A DNA stretch of 64,000 bases from contig CP051229.1 in the NCBI GenBank assembly GCA_017792365.1, positions 1,364,001 through 1,428,000 on the forward strand, in the 5' to 3' direction. Of the stretch, positions 17,644 to 27,650 are shown piece by piece (position 1 is the first letter of the stretch; each line of letters begins with the position of its first letter). Under the pieces are notes generated by a model. It saw only the letters and a program-made list of their open reading frames with translations, did not search any database and was not told where the DNA came from. Source of the DNA: Hyphomonas sp. GTDB taxonomy: Bacteria > Pseudomonadota > Alphaproteobacteria > Caulobacterales > Hyphomonadaceae. The translations under genes were made by a program, and so were the position numbers.

Positions 17644-20036
17644 TCAGGCTCCCTCGCGCATCATCTTCATGTCCCGCGGCTCGGACGGGACAGCAGTCGG
17701 CTTCCGACGATACTGGAACAATTGCAAGATGTTGCCTACTTCCTTCGACGTCATCCGGTAAGCGCTGTTCGAATGCAGCATCGGCCGCTCGACCAGCCAC
17801 CACAGGCAGACCGCGGCCGCAATGCTCATCGTCACCGCCGCATACAGGTAGAACCACGGCGCATTGGCGGCGCCGCCTACTGACACCAACGCCTGCGCGA
17901 TCGGGAAGTGAACGATGTAAAGGCCGTAGGAAATCTCGCCATAGCGCGTGACGCCGAACAGCCGCGGCACAACCAGCCCGATCCAGATCACCACGCTCGA
18001 CAGCGCCAGCGGCCGCAGCAACTCGTTCTCGGGAAGCCAGATCGAAACCACCAGGAGCGCCACCCCAAACGGCGCCGCGTTCAGCATCCAGCTGCGTTTG
18101 TCGCGGATCCAGTACAGCATGATCCCGCAGATGAAGAAGCGCATCTGCCCCGGCAGCTGGTAGGACAGCGTCTCCGCCCACGGACCCGCAATCGTCCCGC
18201 CCACGCCCGTCAGCACAAACCGCCAGAGCTCGGACGCAACATAAACGCCCGCCGCGACCGCCCACTTGTACTTGCCCGCCTTCATCAGCGCCCACGCCAG
18301 CAGCGGCAGCACGGCGTAGAACATCACCTCGATCTTCAGCGTCCACAGCGCGCCGTTGACCGCCGAGATCGGCGCATCGCCAAACAGGCCCGGTAGGTTC
18401 GGCTCCATGAAGTTCAGGAAGATCAGGTTCCAGCCAAGATATTCCAGCACCTCGTCTTGGTTCGCGCGCGCCTCCGCACTGAAGATGAGCGCGCCCGCAA
18501 CGCTGGCCAGGATCACCACGGCATAGGCCGGATACAGCCGCCGCATCCGCCGCACCGCATACGACCACAGCGACGGCGTGTTCACGCAGCTCGCATAGAC
18601 CAGATAGCCGGACAGGATGAAGAACCCATGCACCCCCAGCGAGGCCAGCACCGCCAGCGCGCCATCCGGTTCCGTCAGCTCCGGCGCAACCCCGCCAAGA
18701 TAGACGATGTGATAGATTGCAACGCTGCCAGCGAAGAACAGGCGCAGCAGGTTGAAGTTGTTGGCCAGATTGTGAGACAGGGCGACCGGCGCACGCTCCT
18801 TCGGGATGTCAGGCTGCACAGCCGGCTTGCGCTGCGCCCGCGCGCGCTTCCAGGGAACGGAGATCGACGACAGGATCACCAGCATCCCGCAGACGGCCCA
18901 CCACCAGTCATTCCACAGATCGTAGGTCACGGCCGAGATCGCGACGACCGCGCCGATCACGCCAGCCAGCATCTGCCCCTGCGTCCCCATCTTGTGCGCG
19001 ACCGGCAGTCGCCACCCCGCCATGAAGATGATGATCGCCAGAAGGATCGCCCCCGTCGCGCCGAACTCTGCCCACAGCTGCACGAACATGTTGTGCGCGT
19101 GATTGGGCACCACCAGGTCGCCCTCGAACGCCCCGCCCTGGATGGTGTCCGAAATGGAACGCAACACCCTGACGCCGCCGCCATAGATCGGACTTTCGGC
19201 GACGACCTCCAGCGAGCGCGCCCAGATGCCAAGCCGCCAGTCCGCAGATGTCTCGGCCGTCGAAATATCGCTCCCGCGCGACAGGAAACCGAAAACCAGA
19301 GGCGCCGACAGGATGAGCAGCGACATGAACCCGGCGAGGATACGTGGCGCAAACCGCGGCGCCATGCGGATGACCACAACGAACCCGGCCGCGAAACGAA
19401 GGCGAGCAGGCCCGCATGCACGCCGCGCCGGGCAAGCGCAAACACCAACCCGGCCACCATCACCCAGCTCAGAACCTGGCCGACCCTGCCCGGTCGCCAT
19501 TCCTGCAGCGCGAAGAAGAACCAGGGTGCGGCTGCGGCCATGATCAGAGCGTTGCGGGTGATGTTCTGCACCCCCTCCGCCGGCGAGCTCATCAGCGGAG
19601 CAGTCAGCTGCAGCGCTTCCTGCTCGAACAGCGCCAGCAGCACAACGCTGACCCACTGCACCGAAAACGCGACCAGCGCGACTACGTTGATCCGGCTGAC
19701 GGCTTCCTTATCGAGCCGCAGGCCCGCCGCACACACGACAGCGAGCGCGACAACCAGCAGACCGATACGCAGCACCTCGCTGCGGACGTTGAAGTCGCCC
19801 GCCGCCAGATCGATATCGACCAGCTCGCGCGCGCTGGGCGACCAGAGCGCTGAGACGCCTGCATAGAGGAAGAAAACGGCCAGCACCGCCATGTAGGGCT
19901 GGAAACGGATGCCGCGCACAGCCGGCAATAGCGCCAGCGCGACCAGTCCAACGAGCGGCGAGAAACCAAGCCCGCCAGCAAACGCAACCAGCGGCCAGAG
20001 GACCAGCACCAAAGTGAATGCCGATGCGGTCACCAC
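17644..20036 (-). pseudogene. O-antigen ligase/polymerase fused to acyltransferase-3 domain, one frameshift as assembled
   Basis: The N-terminal frame (TTG 20051 or GTG 20036) encodes a Wzy_C/WaaL-like polytopic protein: many hydrophobic segments and the text ALVAFSVQWVSVVLLALFE. After LLAFVS it needs one extra base near 19391-19394 to continue as AAGFVVVIRMAPRFAPRI, then SPIYGGGVRVLRS and VPNHAHNMFVQLWAEFGATG, which is the conserved O-antigen ligase H-x-HN region. Without a stop the same frame goes through a short Lys/Arg/Pro linker into an OafA-like acyltransferase: NFNLLRLFFAGSVAIYH, VHGFFILSGYLV and RRMRRLYPAY. Joined length is ~795 residues. A ligase and an O-acyltransferase in one chain would let glycan transfer and acylation be coupled at the periplasmic face. 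No in-frame ATG was found for the start. Confidence 0.8.
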
Positions 20037-20208
20037 AGCCTCATGACGCAAAACTACTCGTTAGCCTTCTTCTATTGGTTGCATTACTGGACAGCAACAT
20101 ATGGCCTGCTTAACGAGAAAAAGACGATTCTGTGGGATATCTATGCATCACACCTAATCAGCCGGTTTCGTGACCAAAAGCGGCCGCAGGGAGGCGCGGG
20201 GGAAGTTC

Positions 20209-21765
20209 ATGCCACCAAGTCCGTTAAATGAGACGGCCGAGCGACCGGCTGCTGTCGCGTCGACTCCTGTCCCGGATCGGCACGCCCATGGCTCTGCGAC
20301 CCCGCTCATCGTCGATCTGGACGGCACACTCCTGCGTACCGACACCCTTTTCGAAACCATTGCCGACCTGCTGAAGCGGCGCCCCCTCTGGACGCTGCTG
20401 CAGATGCTTGTGCTGCCGTTCGCGATCGCGCGCACAAAGGCCAAGCTCCAGGGCGCAGCCCGGCTCGATGTCGACACTCTGCCCGAAAACGCAGAAGTCC
20501 TTGAATACTGCTACGAGGCGCGCGCCGCGGGCCGCCCGGTCTGGCTCGTGTCAGCCGCCGACCAGAAAACGGTCGAGATGGTCGCTGCGCGCTTCGGCGT
20601 CTTCGACCGCGCCATCGGTTCTGACGGCAAACTCAACAACAAGGGCGGCGCCAAAGCGAGGCTCCTCGCGAAGGAATGCCCCCAGGGCTTCGAATACATC
20701 GGCGACAGCCCGGCGGACCACAAGGTATGGGCGGCCGCATCGCACGCATCGGTGGTCGGAGGCGGCCCCTCCCGCCTCGCACGTATTCGCAAGAGCGGCG
20801 CACAGATCGTACGCCAGTTCGAACGCCCCAAACCCACGCTTCGCGTGTGGGTAAAAGCGCTGCGCATCCACCAATGGCCAAAGAACGCGCTGATCTTCGT
20901 CGCGCCGCTGCTCGCCATGACGACGCTGACGGCCGACAAGATGATCGCCTGCCTCATCGCCTTCCCGCTGCTCGGGATGATGGCGTCCGGCACCTATATC
21001 CTGAACGACCTGCTCGACCTGCAGGCCGACCGCAATCACCACTCGAAACGCCGCCGGCCCTTCGCCGCCGGCAAGCTCAAGCTGTGGCAGGGCTTCGTCG
21101 CCGCGCCGCTGCTGATCGGCGTCGGATTGCTGGGCGGCTTCCTGCTGTCGCTGCCGTTTGCAGTGACCATGCTGGCCTATCTGGTTGTTACCTGCACCTA
21201 CTCCTTCTTCCTCAAGCGCGTGCCGCTGCTCGATGCAGCGATCCTCGGCTTCCTCTTCACCCTGCGCCTCGTCATGGGCGGCGTGCTGACCGGCATCCCG
21301 GTGTCGCACTGGCTGGTCGTGCTTTCGATGTTCCTCTTCTTCTCGCTGTCGCTCGCCAAGCGCCACGTCGAGATCCTGCGCAAGGCCGCAGCCGGACAGA
21401 CCTCCGTCGCAAACCGCGGCTACACCGCCGACGACGCGCCGCTGACGCTCGGGCTGGGGCTTGCCGCCGCGACCGCAACCCCAATCCTCGTCGCGCTCTA
21501 CGTGATCGAGGCGGCATGGCCCGAAGGCGCATACTCATTGCCCCAGGCCCTCTGGGTCGCCCCTGCCGTGCTGTCGCTCTGGCTGATGCGCATCTGGCTC
21601 CTCGCCAACCGCGCAGAGCTCGATGACGATCCGGTCGTCTTCGCCCTGCGCGATGTCTACAGCCTCGCGCTGGGCGCCTTCCTCGCTGTCACGCTGGCCT
21701 TCGCAGCCTTCGGCGGCGACCTGATCCAGGGTCTGAGCCTGCCGGGAACGTTTGGTGTATCCTGA
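20209..21765 (+). CDS. HAD phosphatase-UbiA prenyltransferase fusion (DPPR synthase-like)
   Basis: A 518-residue two-domain protein. Residues ~30-205 are a HAD domain with motif I VDLDGTLLRTD, the motif II-like WLVSAAD, a Lys in NNKGGAKARLL and motif IV YIGDSPADHKVW, so it looks catalytically complete. Residues ~225-518 are a UbiA-family integral membrane prenyltransferase with the prenyl-diphosphate motif NDLLDLQADRNHHSKRRRP and SFFLKRVPLLDAAILG, plus about eight membrane segments. HAD-UbiA fusions resemble 5-phosphoribosyl-polyprenyl phosphate synthase joined to its phosphatase, giving polyprenyl-phospho-ribose. ATG 20209 follows GGGGGAAG; an upstream GTG (20170) is possible. The GtrA gene starts 36 bp downstream. 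Confidence 0.85.
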   Translation: MPPSPLNETAERPAAVASTPVPDRHAHGSATPLIVDLDGTLLRTDTLFETIADLLKRRPLWTLLQMLVLPFAIARTKAKLQGAARLDVDTLPENAEVLEYCYEARAAGRPVWLVSAADQKTVEMVAARFGVFDRAIGSDGKLNNKGGAKARLLAKECPQGFEYIGDSPADHKVWAAASHASVVGGGPSRLARIRKSGAQIVRQFERPKPTLRVWVKALRIHQWPKNALIFVAPLLAMTTLTADKMIACLIAFPLLGMMASGTYILNDLLDLQADRNHHSKRRRPFAAGKLKLWQGFVAAPLLIGVGLLGGFLLSLPFAVTMLAYLVVTCTYSFFLKRVPLLDAAILGFLFTLRLVMGGVLTGIPVSHWLVVLSMFLFFSLSLAKRHVEILRKAAAGQTSVANRGYTADDAPLTLGLGLAAATATPILVALYVIEAAWPEGAYSLPQALWVAPAVLSLWLMRIWLLANRAELDDDPVVFALRDVYSLALGAFLAVTLAFAAFGGDLIQGLSLPGTFGVS

Positions 21766-21800
21766 GCGTTCCGATTCGGGGCTTCAGGACTGGGCGATAA

Positions 21801-22232
21801 ATGACCAAGGCTTTGGCTGCAGCCGCTCCCTCATCGGGGAATTTCGTTGAATTTGCACGTTTCGTATCCGTAGGCGCCATCGCCGCCGTCGTTAACCTGC
21901 TGACCCGCTACCTTGTGGATTACTACGTCAGCTTCGAAGCGGCGGTTCTGGTCGGCTATCTGGCCGGCGCGGTGTTCGCCTTCGTCCTCTTCCAGCGCGC
22001 CATCTTCGGCGACCCGGGCACTCCGATCCGGCGCCAATTGAGACGCTTTGCGACCGTTAACCTGTTCGGGCTCGGTCTCACGCTGGCTATCAGCTCATTC
22101 CTGGCGCGCATCGCCTTCCCGGCGATCGACTGGACCTTCCACCCCTACTCGATCGCCCACTTCATCGGCGTCTGCGCCCCGGCCTTTACCAGCTACATCC
22201 TGCACAAGCGCTACACCTACGCCGGCAACTGA
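21801..22232 (+). CDS. GtrA family membrane protein
   Basis: A 143-residue protein with four hydrophobic segments: FARFVSVGAIAAVVNLL, AAVLVGYLAGAVFAFVLFQ, ATVNLFGLGLTLAISSFL and AHFIGVCAPAFTSYILH. The start FVEFARFVSVGAIAAVVN and end YILHKRYTY are typical of GtrA, the presumed polyprenyl-phosphate-sugar flippase. It is the second GtrA in the window and lies between HAD-UbiA and a GT-C-like protein, suggesting it flips the lipid-linked pentose made upstream. Confidence 0.85.
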   Translation: MTKALAAAAPSSGNFVEFARFVSVGAIAAVVNLLTRYLVDYYVSFEAAVLVGYLAGAVFAFVLFQRAIFGDPGTPIRRQLRRFATVNLFGLGLTLAISSFLARIAFPAIDWTFHPYSIAHFIGVCAPAFTSYILHKRYTYAGN

Positions 22233-22351
22233 GCGGCGCGGCTTGATATCTCTGCTCATGCGGACAGATTTAACGTTGATACGGCACGACTTTCGCATGC
22301 CGCTGGGCTAGCAACACCGCCTGAGCCAAGTCCCGCTTTTCCAGATTCACC

Positions 22352-23862
22352 ATGCAAAGAGACGCTTCCCCGCCGCGATCATTGCCCATGGCTGTCGCGG
22401 TCTTCTTCTTGGTCGCCACGATCGGCGCGATCATCGCCTCGTTCACCCGCGGCGCCTGGCTCGACGAATACATCACGCTCCGTCTGTCCGACGCCGACTT
22501 CTCGATCGAACAGCTCTTCGTGGAGCGCTGGGTCTTCGACACCAACCCGCCGCTCTATTTCTTCTTCGTCAGGGTCGCAGCCGAATTCACGGGATGGATT
22601 ACACCGTCCTGCGCCTCACGAACCTCGTCCCGCTGCTCGCCTTCGCCGCCTTCGTCGCCGGCACATATGTAAAGCTACCGGCCGCCCGCCACTTCCTGCT
22701 CGCGTTCACCGTTCTCTGGTGCGCCTCGATGTGGTTCGGCGACTTCTTCCCCGAACTCAGGAACTACTTCGCACAGCACGCCTTCGGCTCGATCTTCCTC
22801 CTCGCACTCGTCGTCCTCCACGGCTGGAAGGAAGCCACCGAGCGCGCCAGCACATGGCTGTGGACCTGGATGTTCGTGTCCCTCACGATCATCGTGAACC
22901 TGCACATGATCTCGACGCTGTACGCCGGCGCCCTGATCGCAGCCTTCGGCGCCTACAACCTCATCTTCCCACAATACAGAATGCGCGCGGTCTGGCTTGC
23001 TGTCGGCGGCATCCTGTCGATCGTACCGCTCGCCGCCTTCGTGGCGGTGACCTTCAACTACCTCTCTGACCAGTCCGAGACCTTCTGGATCACGACCTCC
23101 ACGATCAGCGCCATCCGCCGTCACTTCGAGGCGTTTGCACAAGGCTCAGGCTTCAGCGTCATCGGCTGCGTGATCTTCCTCATCGCGGCAAACACGATCG
23201 TCAGGGAATGGCTCACCGCAAAGGCGGCCGGCAAGGACGCCCTTGCGACCCAGTTCGCCAAGGACCGCCCGCTCGTCTCCGGCGCCGTCCTCTTCGGCGG
23301 CCTCGCGCTCGGCTCCATCGCGCTCCTCATCATCAATGCGCTGACGCCGATGGTGATCCTGCGCTACCTCAACCTCCTGTCGGACGGCCTCAACATCATC
23401 ATTGCGCTGGCCTTCTACGCCCTGCCGCGACATCGCGCGATCTGGCTTGGCGCACTCATCGCCAACGCTCTGCTTGCGCTCGCCCACTTCCTCATCGACG
23501 CGGCAACCCAGCCGCGCTGGCGTGAATCCGCCGAGATGGTCATCGCCGAACTGGAAAAATGCCCCGGCGCGCCGGTCTACTCCACCGACTGGACCGTCAC
23601 CGAAAGCGGCATGGGCAAGTACCGCCTCGCAAAGCAGTACGGCTTCGAGATTGAGCACAACCTGATCTCGGGCCCGCCGCTCGCCATCACGCCCAACGAA
23701 TGCGGCGCCATCCTCTGGCTCGAGCACGTCACCCGCTTCAAGGAGCCCGCCGAAACCGTCGAAGGCCTGATCGCCAACGTGAACGTCACGGTCGACCCAA
23801 GCCTCACGGTCGAAAGCTACCAGCGCACCGAAACCGGCGCCGTGGTGACCTTCAAGCGTTGA
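22352..23862 (+). pseudogene. polytopic GT-C/GT39-like glycosyltransferase, one frameshift as assembled
   Basis: ATG 22352 opens MQRDASPPRSL, then a first membrane segment and FTRGAWLDEYITLRLS, where the Asp-Glu after the first loop is typical of GT39/GT-C enzymes; NPPLYFFFVRVAAEF follows and also fits. After EFTGW one base is missing near 22596-22597; restoring it gives DYTVLRLTNLVPLLAF and a continuous frame to 23862 with about eight more membrane segments and a ~120-residue C-terminal soluble part (MVIAELEKCPGAPVYSTDW). Joined length is ~503 residues. These enzymes use polyprenyl-phosphate sugars in the periplasm, matching the HAD-UbiA and GtrA genes just upstream. Confidence 0.78.
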
Positions 23863-23868
23863 GAACAC

Positions 23869-24919
23869 TCACGCGCCAGCGACCAGCTCCCTGACGTCCT
23901 GCGCCCGCGCGCGCGGCAGCACCAGTACACTGTCCCCGGTCGCAATCACGACTACGTCGGAAAGCCCGCAGACCGATACCCGCACGCCGTCGCCGCTATG
24001 CACCAGCGCATTGCTGACATCGCTGAGCGTGACCGTGCCCCGGGTGGCGTTGCCCAGCGCATCCTTGTCGGCAAGCCGCCAGTATTCCGACCAGCACCCG
24101 ACATCCGCCCAGCCGATCGAACACGGGATCACCGCGCCCCGGCTCGTCCGCTCCATGATCGCAATGTCGAGCGGCTGACCCGCAATCCTTCCAAACGCTC
24201 CGGCATCCAGCCTCACCTCGTCGCCATCAGCATCCGCCGCCGCGAGCGCCGCGCGCACCAGCGCCAGCATCTCCGGCTGGTGAACCTCGAATTCGGCAAG
24301 CAGCACCTCCGGCGCAAACAGGAACATGCCCGAATTCCAGCTGTACTCACCCGACGCCAGAAACCGCTCCGCCGCCGCCCGGTCCGGCTTCTCCGTGAAC
24401 GATGCAATCTCGAACACGCCATCACCGATCGCGTCGCCCCGCCGGATATACCCAAGCCCCGTCTCCGGCTCACTCGGCGAAATCCCGAACGTGATGATCG
24501 ACTGCTCGACATGATCACGAGCCAGTCCGATGGCCGCACGGAACGCCGCAGGATCGGCGATCACGTGGTCAGACGGCAGCAACAGGACCTTCGCCCCCGG
24601 CGCCTTCTCCTGCGCCACCAGCGCAGCCGCAGCAGCAGCCGCAGCAGTGTTCCGCCCCACAGGCTCAAGGATCGTCGCCAGCGGACAAACGCCCGCCTCC
24701 GCGAACTGGCCGGCAATGATGTCGCGATGCCCCGCGCCCGCCACAACAATGGGCTGCAGGAAGGAACATCCGTCAGACGCGCCGCGAAACCGCTCGACGG
24801 TTTCCACGATCATGGGCTTGTCGGACAACAGCCGATGAAACTGCTTCGGCAGCGCGGCCGTCGACACCGGCCACAGCCGCGACCAGCGCGCCCGACATGA
24901 CCGCCGGAATGATGTCCAT
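23869..24919 (-). pseudogene. manC: mannose-1-phosphate guanylyltransferase, two small deletions near the start as assembled
   Basis: ATG 24919 begins MDIIPAVMSG; the expected nucleotide-binding loop GGAGSRLWP is broken by two single-base losses within 24881-24892, after which the frame reads SRLWPVSTAALPKQFHRLLS to the end. Motifs include LEPVGRNTAAAAAAA, LLPSDHVIAD, ETGLGYIRRGD, FTEKPDRAAAERFL, WNSGMFLF and WADVGCWSEYW. At 350 residues it is the short form without the phosphomannose isomerase domain. It makes GDP-mannose. The lower part also reads in one frame with the upstream rfbC, but that apparent fusion is an artefact of the indels. Confidence 0.85.
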
Positions 24920-25021
24920 CGTGACGTCCCCCAATCCCCAACAGCTCCGCATAAGGAGCCCCACACCGGGGACCATATGCTGGCGGGCGCATCCAAGGCA
25001 GCCCGAAGATCGCGCCGCCTC

Positions 25022-25608
25022 TCATCGCGCCCAGCGCCAATCGCCGCCGCGCTTCCCACGCAAACCCGCCAAGCTGGTCTGTGACGTCGGTAAGCACGGG
25101 ATTGCCCCGGTCCTTGTCCGACATCACGCTCGGCTCCGCGCACCCCACTCAATCCCCAGCGCCGGATCATCCCACGCAACCCCAGCTCGTGCTGCGCCGA
25201 GTACGGGCGATCCACCTTGTAGCTGATCAGCGTATCAGGCGCGCGCGTACGGAACCCGTGCGCAAACCCCGCCGGGATGTAGAGCACCAGACCGTTGGCC
25301 GCAGACAATTCCTGGCTCACATGCTGGCCATACGTCGGCGACCCCGGCCGCACGTCCACCGCCACATCCAGTAGCGCCCCCGCCACGCACCGCACCAGCT
25401 TCGCCTGCGCGAACGGCGGCAATTGCAGGTGCAGCCCCCTCAGCGTGCCGGCCTGCCGCGACAGCGACTCGTTATCCTGCACAAAAACCGGCAATCGCCC
25501 GGCCTCGCTCATCTTCTGATTGAAGGTCTCGGCGAAATAGCCGCGCTCATCGCCATGACGCACCGGCGCGAATAACAGGACGTCCGGAATCGAACACCGC
25601 GTGATCAT
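25022..25608 (-). pseudogene. rfbC: dTDP-4-dehydrorhamnose 3,5-epimerase, frameshifted as assembled, 3' end uncertain
   Basis: ATG 25608 overlaps the rfbA stop (ATGA, 25605-25608). Residues read [39 protein letters not shown] with the catalytic His, LDVAVDVRPGSPTYGQ and YIPAGFAHGF. After HELGLR, one base is missing near 25173 (continuing WDDPALGIEWGA) and another near 25135-25141 (continuing EPSVMSDKDRGNPVLTDV). RfbC proteins end soon after that, but the frame stays open to 24810, so a third error probably hides the stop; a TGA in another frame lies at 25022-25024. It makes dTDP-4-keto-L-rhamnose. Confidence 0.82.
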
Positions 25609-26477
25609 TCCTTGCCCTCGGCGACCTGCGCCTTGAGGTAAGCTCCGTACTCGTTCGGTATCGTCTCCGCCAGCGCCATCAATGCGCCATCGTCGATCCA
25701 GCCCTTCCGCCAGGCCACTTCTTCGGGACACGCAATGCGAAAGCTCTGCCGCTGCTCCAGCGTCTGCACATAGGCCGACGCCTGCATCAGGCTGTCGAAC
25801 GTCCCCGCATCCAGCCACGCCGTCCCGCGCGGCATCTGCACCACATTTAGGTCGCCGCGCTTGAGGTAGACCTCATTGATGTCCGTGATTTCCTTTTCAC
25901 CGCGCGCAGAGGGCTTCACGTTCCGCGCAATCTCGACGACATCGCTGTCGTAGAAATAAAGCCCCGTCACCGCCCAGCGGCTCTTTGGCGATTTCGGCTT
26001 CTCCTCGATCGACACCGCGCGCCCATCCGCGCCGATCTCCACGATGCCGTAACGATGCGGGTCCTGAACCTTGTAGGCGAATACCGTCGCGCCGGTCTCC
26101 TGCGATCCGGCCTGCGCCAGCTGCTGTGATAGCCCGGCCCCATGAAAGATGTTGTCGCCCAGCGCCATCGCACAGCCTTCGCCGTCGATGAAGTCCGCCC
26201 CGATGGTGAAGGCTTCGGCAAGACCCCGCGGCGCGTCCTGCACCGCATACGCAAACCGCATCCCCCAGCGCGCGCCATCGCCAAGCAACCGCTCGAAACT
26301 CGGCAGCGCTTCCGGCGTCGAAATCACCAGCACCTCGCGGATGCCCGCCAGCATCAGCGTCGTGATCGGGTAATAGATCATCGGCTTGTCGTAGACCGGC
26401 AGCAATTGCTTCGAGACCGCGCCCGTCAGCGGGTAAAGCCGCGTCCCATGTCCGCCCGCGAGAATGATGCCTTTCAA
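25605..26477 (-). CDS. rfbA: glucose-1-phosphate thymidylyltransferase
   Basis: A 290-residue enzyme with the signature [15 protein letters not shown] and [15 protein letters not shown], then [27 protein letters not shown] and [12 protein letters not shown]. It catalyses the first step of dTDP-rhamnose synthesis, glucose-1-phosphate plus dTTP. Full length. Its stop overlaps the rfbC start by 4 bp, and rfbB lies 60 bp upstream on the same strand, giving the order rfbB-rfbA-rfbC. rfbD is 34 kb away at 60.7 kb. Confidence 0.95.
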   Translation of the reverse strand: MKGIILAGGHGTRLYPLTGAVSKQLLPVYDKPMIYYPITTLMLAGIREVLVISTPEALPSFERLLGDGARWGMRFAYAVQDAPRGLAEAFTIGADFIDGEGCAMALGDNIFHGAGLSQQLAQAGSQETGATVFAYKVQDPHRYGIVEIGADGRAVSIEEKPKSPKSRWAVTGLYFYDSDVVEIARNVKPSARGEKEITDINEVYLKRGDLNVVQMPRGTAWLDAGTFDSLMQASAYVQTLEQRQSFRIACPEEVAWRKGWIDDGALMALAETIPNEYGAYLKAQVAEGKE

Positions 26478-26537
26478 GGAACAAACTCCAACTCGATCCG
26501 GCGCGACGTCACGCGCGCGATCGCCAGGGTGAAACGA

Positions 26538-27575
26538 TCAGGTCGTCCGCGGCAATCTCAAAGCCGTCCGCACCGGCGCCCACCATTCCGGGTTCGCCAG
26601 ATACCAGTCCACAGTCTCGCGAAGCCCCTCGTGGAATTCACGCTCCGGCTTCCAGCCCAACTCGCTCTCAATCTTGCTGGAATCGATCGCATACCGGCGA
26701 TCATGACCCGGCCGGTCGGTCACATACTCGATCAGCTCGGCATGCAGAAAGCCCTTGGGCGCAACCTCATCTAGCCGCGCACAGATCGTCTGCACCACGT
26801 CGATGTTCTTTTCCTCCGACCGCGCGCCGACATTGTATGACTGGCCCACCGCGCCCTTGCGCAACACGAGGTCGAGCGCCGCAGCATGATCCTCGACATG
26901 GATCCAGTCGCGCACATTCAGCCCGTCGCCGTAAACCGGAAGGCGCAGCCCCTCCAGCGCGTTCAGGATCATCAGCGGGATCAGTTTTTCCGGATGCTGG
27001 CGCGGCCCGAAATTGTTCGAACAATTAGTCATCACGATCGGCAGGCCGAACGTCCGCCCCCAGGCCCTGACAAGATGGTCAGACGCAGCCTTCGACGCCG
27101 AATACGGAGAGGAGGGGTCATACGGCGTCGTCTCGCTGAACGCGCCCGTCTCCCCAAGGCTGCCATAAACCTCGTCGGTCGAGACATGCAGGAAGCGGAA
27201 TTGCTCGCGCGCCGCGCCCTTCAGCTTGTTCCAGTGCGCCCGCGCCGCCTCCAGCAGCACATGCGTCCCGATCACATTGGTCTCGATGAACGGCGTCGTA
27301 TCCATGATCGACCGGTCGACATGGCTTTCCGCCGCCAGATGCATCACCGCGTCCGGCTGCTCCACCTCGAACAAGCCGAAGATCCTGTCCCGGTCGGCGA
27401 TATCCATCCGCGCGATCCGAAACCGCGCATCGGCCTCAAGCGGCAGGATCGAAGCCGGATTGGCCGCGTAGGTGAAATTGTCGACGACAACCACCTCATC
27501 CTCGCTCGTCTCCAGCAGGCGCCTCACCAGCGCCGAGCCGATGAAACCAGCCCCGCCTGTCACCAGGATCTTCAT
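26538..27575 (-). CDS. rfbB: dTDP-glucose 4,6-dehydratase
   Basis: A 345-residue extended SDR starting [20 protein letters not shown]. Family marks are [27 protein letters not shown] with the Thr-Asp-Glu catalytic group, [15 protein letters not shown] with Tyr-x3-Lys, [18 protein letters not shown] and [14 protein letters not shown]. It converts dTDP-glucose to the 4-keto-6-deoxy intermediate. ATG 27575 is chosen because the Rossmann strand begins there; an in-frame start at 27632 would add 19 residues with no family match. Confidence 0.96.
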   Translation of the reverse strand: MKILVTGGAGFIGSALVRRLLETSEDEVVVVDNFTYAANPASILPLEADARFRIARMDIADRDRIFGLFEVEQPDAVMHLAAESHVDRSIMDTTPFIETNVIGTHVLLEAARAHWNKLKGAAREQFRFLHVSTDEVYGSLGETGAFSETTPYDPSSPYSASKAASDHLVRAWGRTFGLPIVMTNCSNNFGPRQHPEKLIPLMILNALEGLRLPVYGDGLNVRDWIHVEDHAAALDLVLRKGAVGQSYNVGARSEEKNIDVVQTICARLDEVAPKGFLHAELIEYVTDRPGHDRRYAIDSSKIESELGWKPEREFHEGLRETVDWYLANPEWWAPVRTALRLPRTT

Positions 27576-27650
27576 GCCCGCGCCGAACTCCTCACTCCGC
27601 CCACCGAATACGGCCCGGCCGCACCCCGCCACCCGGCTTGTGCGGCCCCA

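Noticed and set aside
16128-17951. 607-residue open frame on + strand
   Set aside because: Antisense to kdsA and the transaldolase; no domain and Arg/His-rich.
18457-19866. 469-residue open frame on + strand
   Set aside because: Antisense to the ligase-acyltransferase gene; composition unlike a real protein.
23869-25818. Single RfbC-ManC fusion protein
   Set aside because: The joined frame has a nonsense stretch between the two domains and broken motifs; indels explain it.
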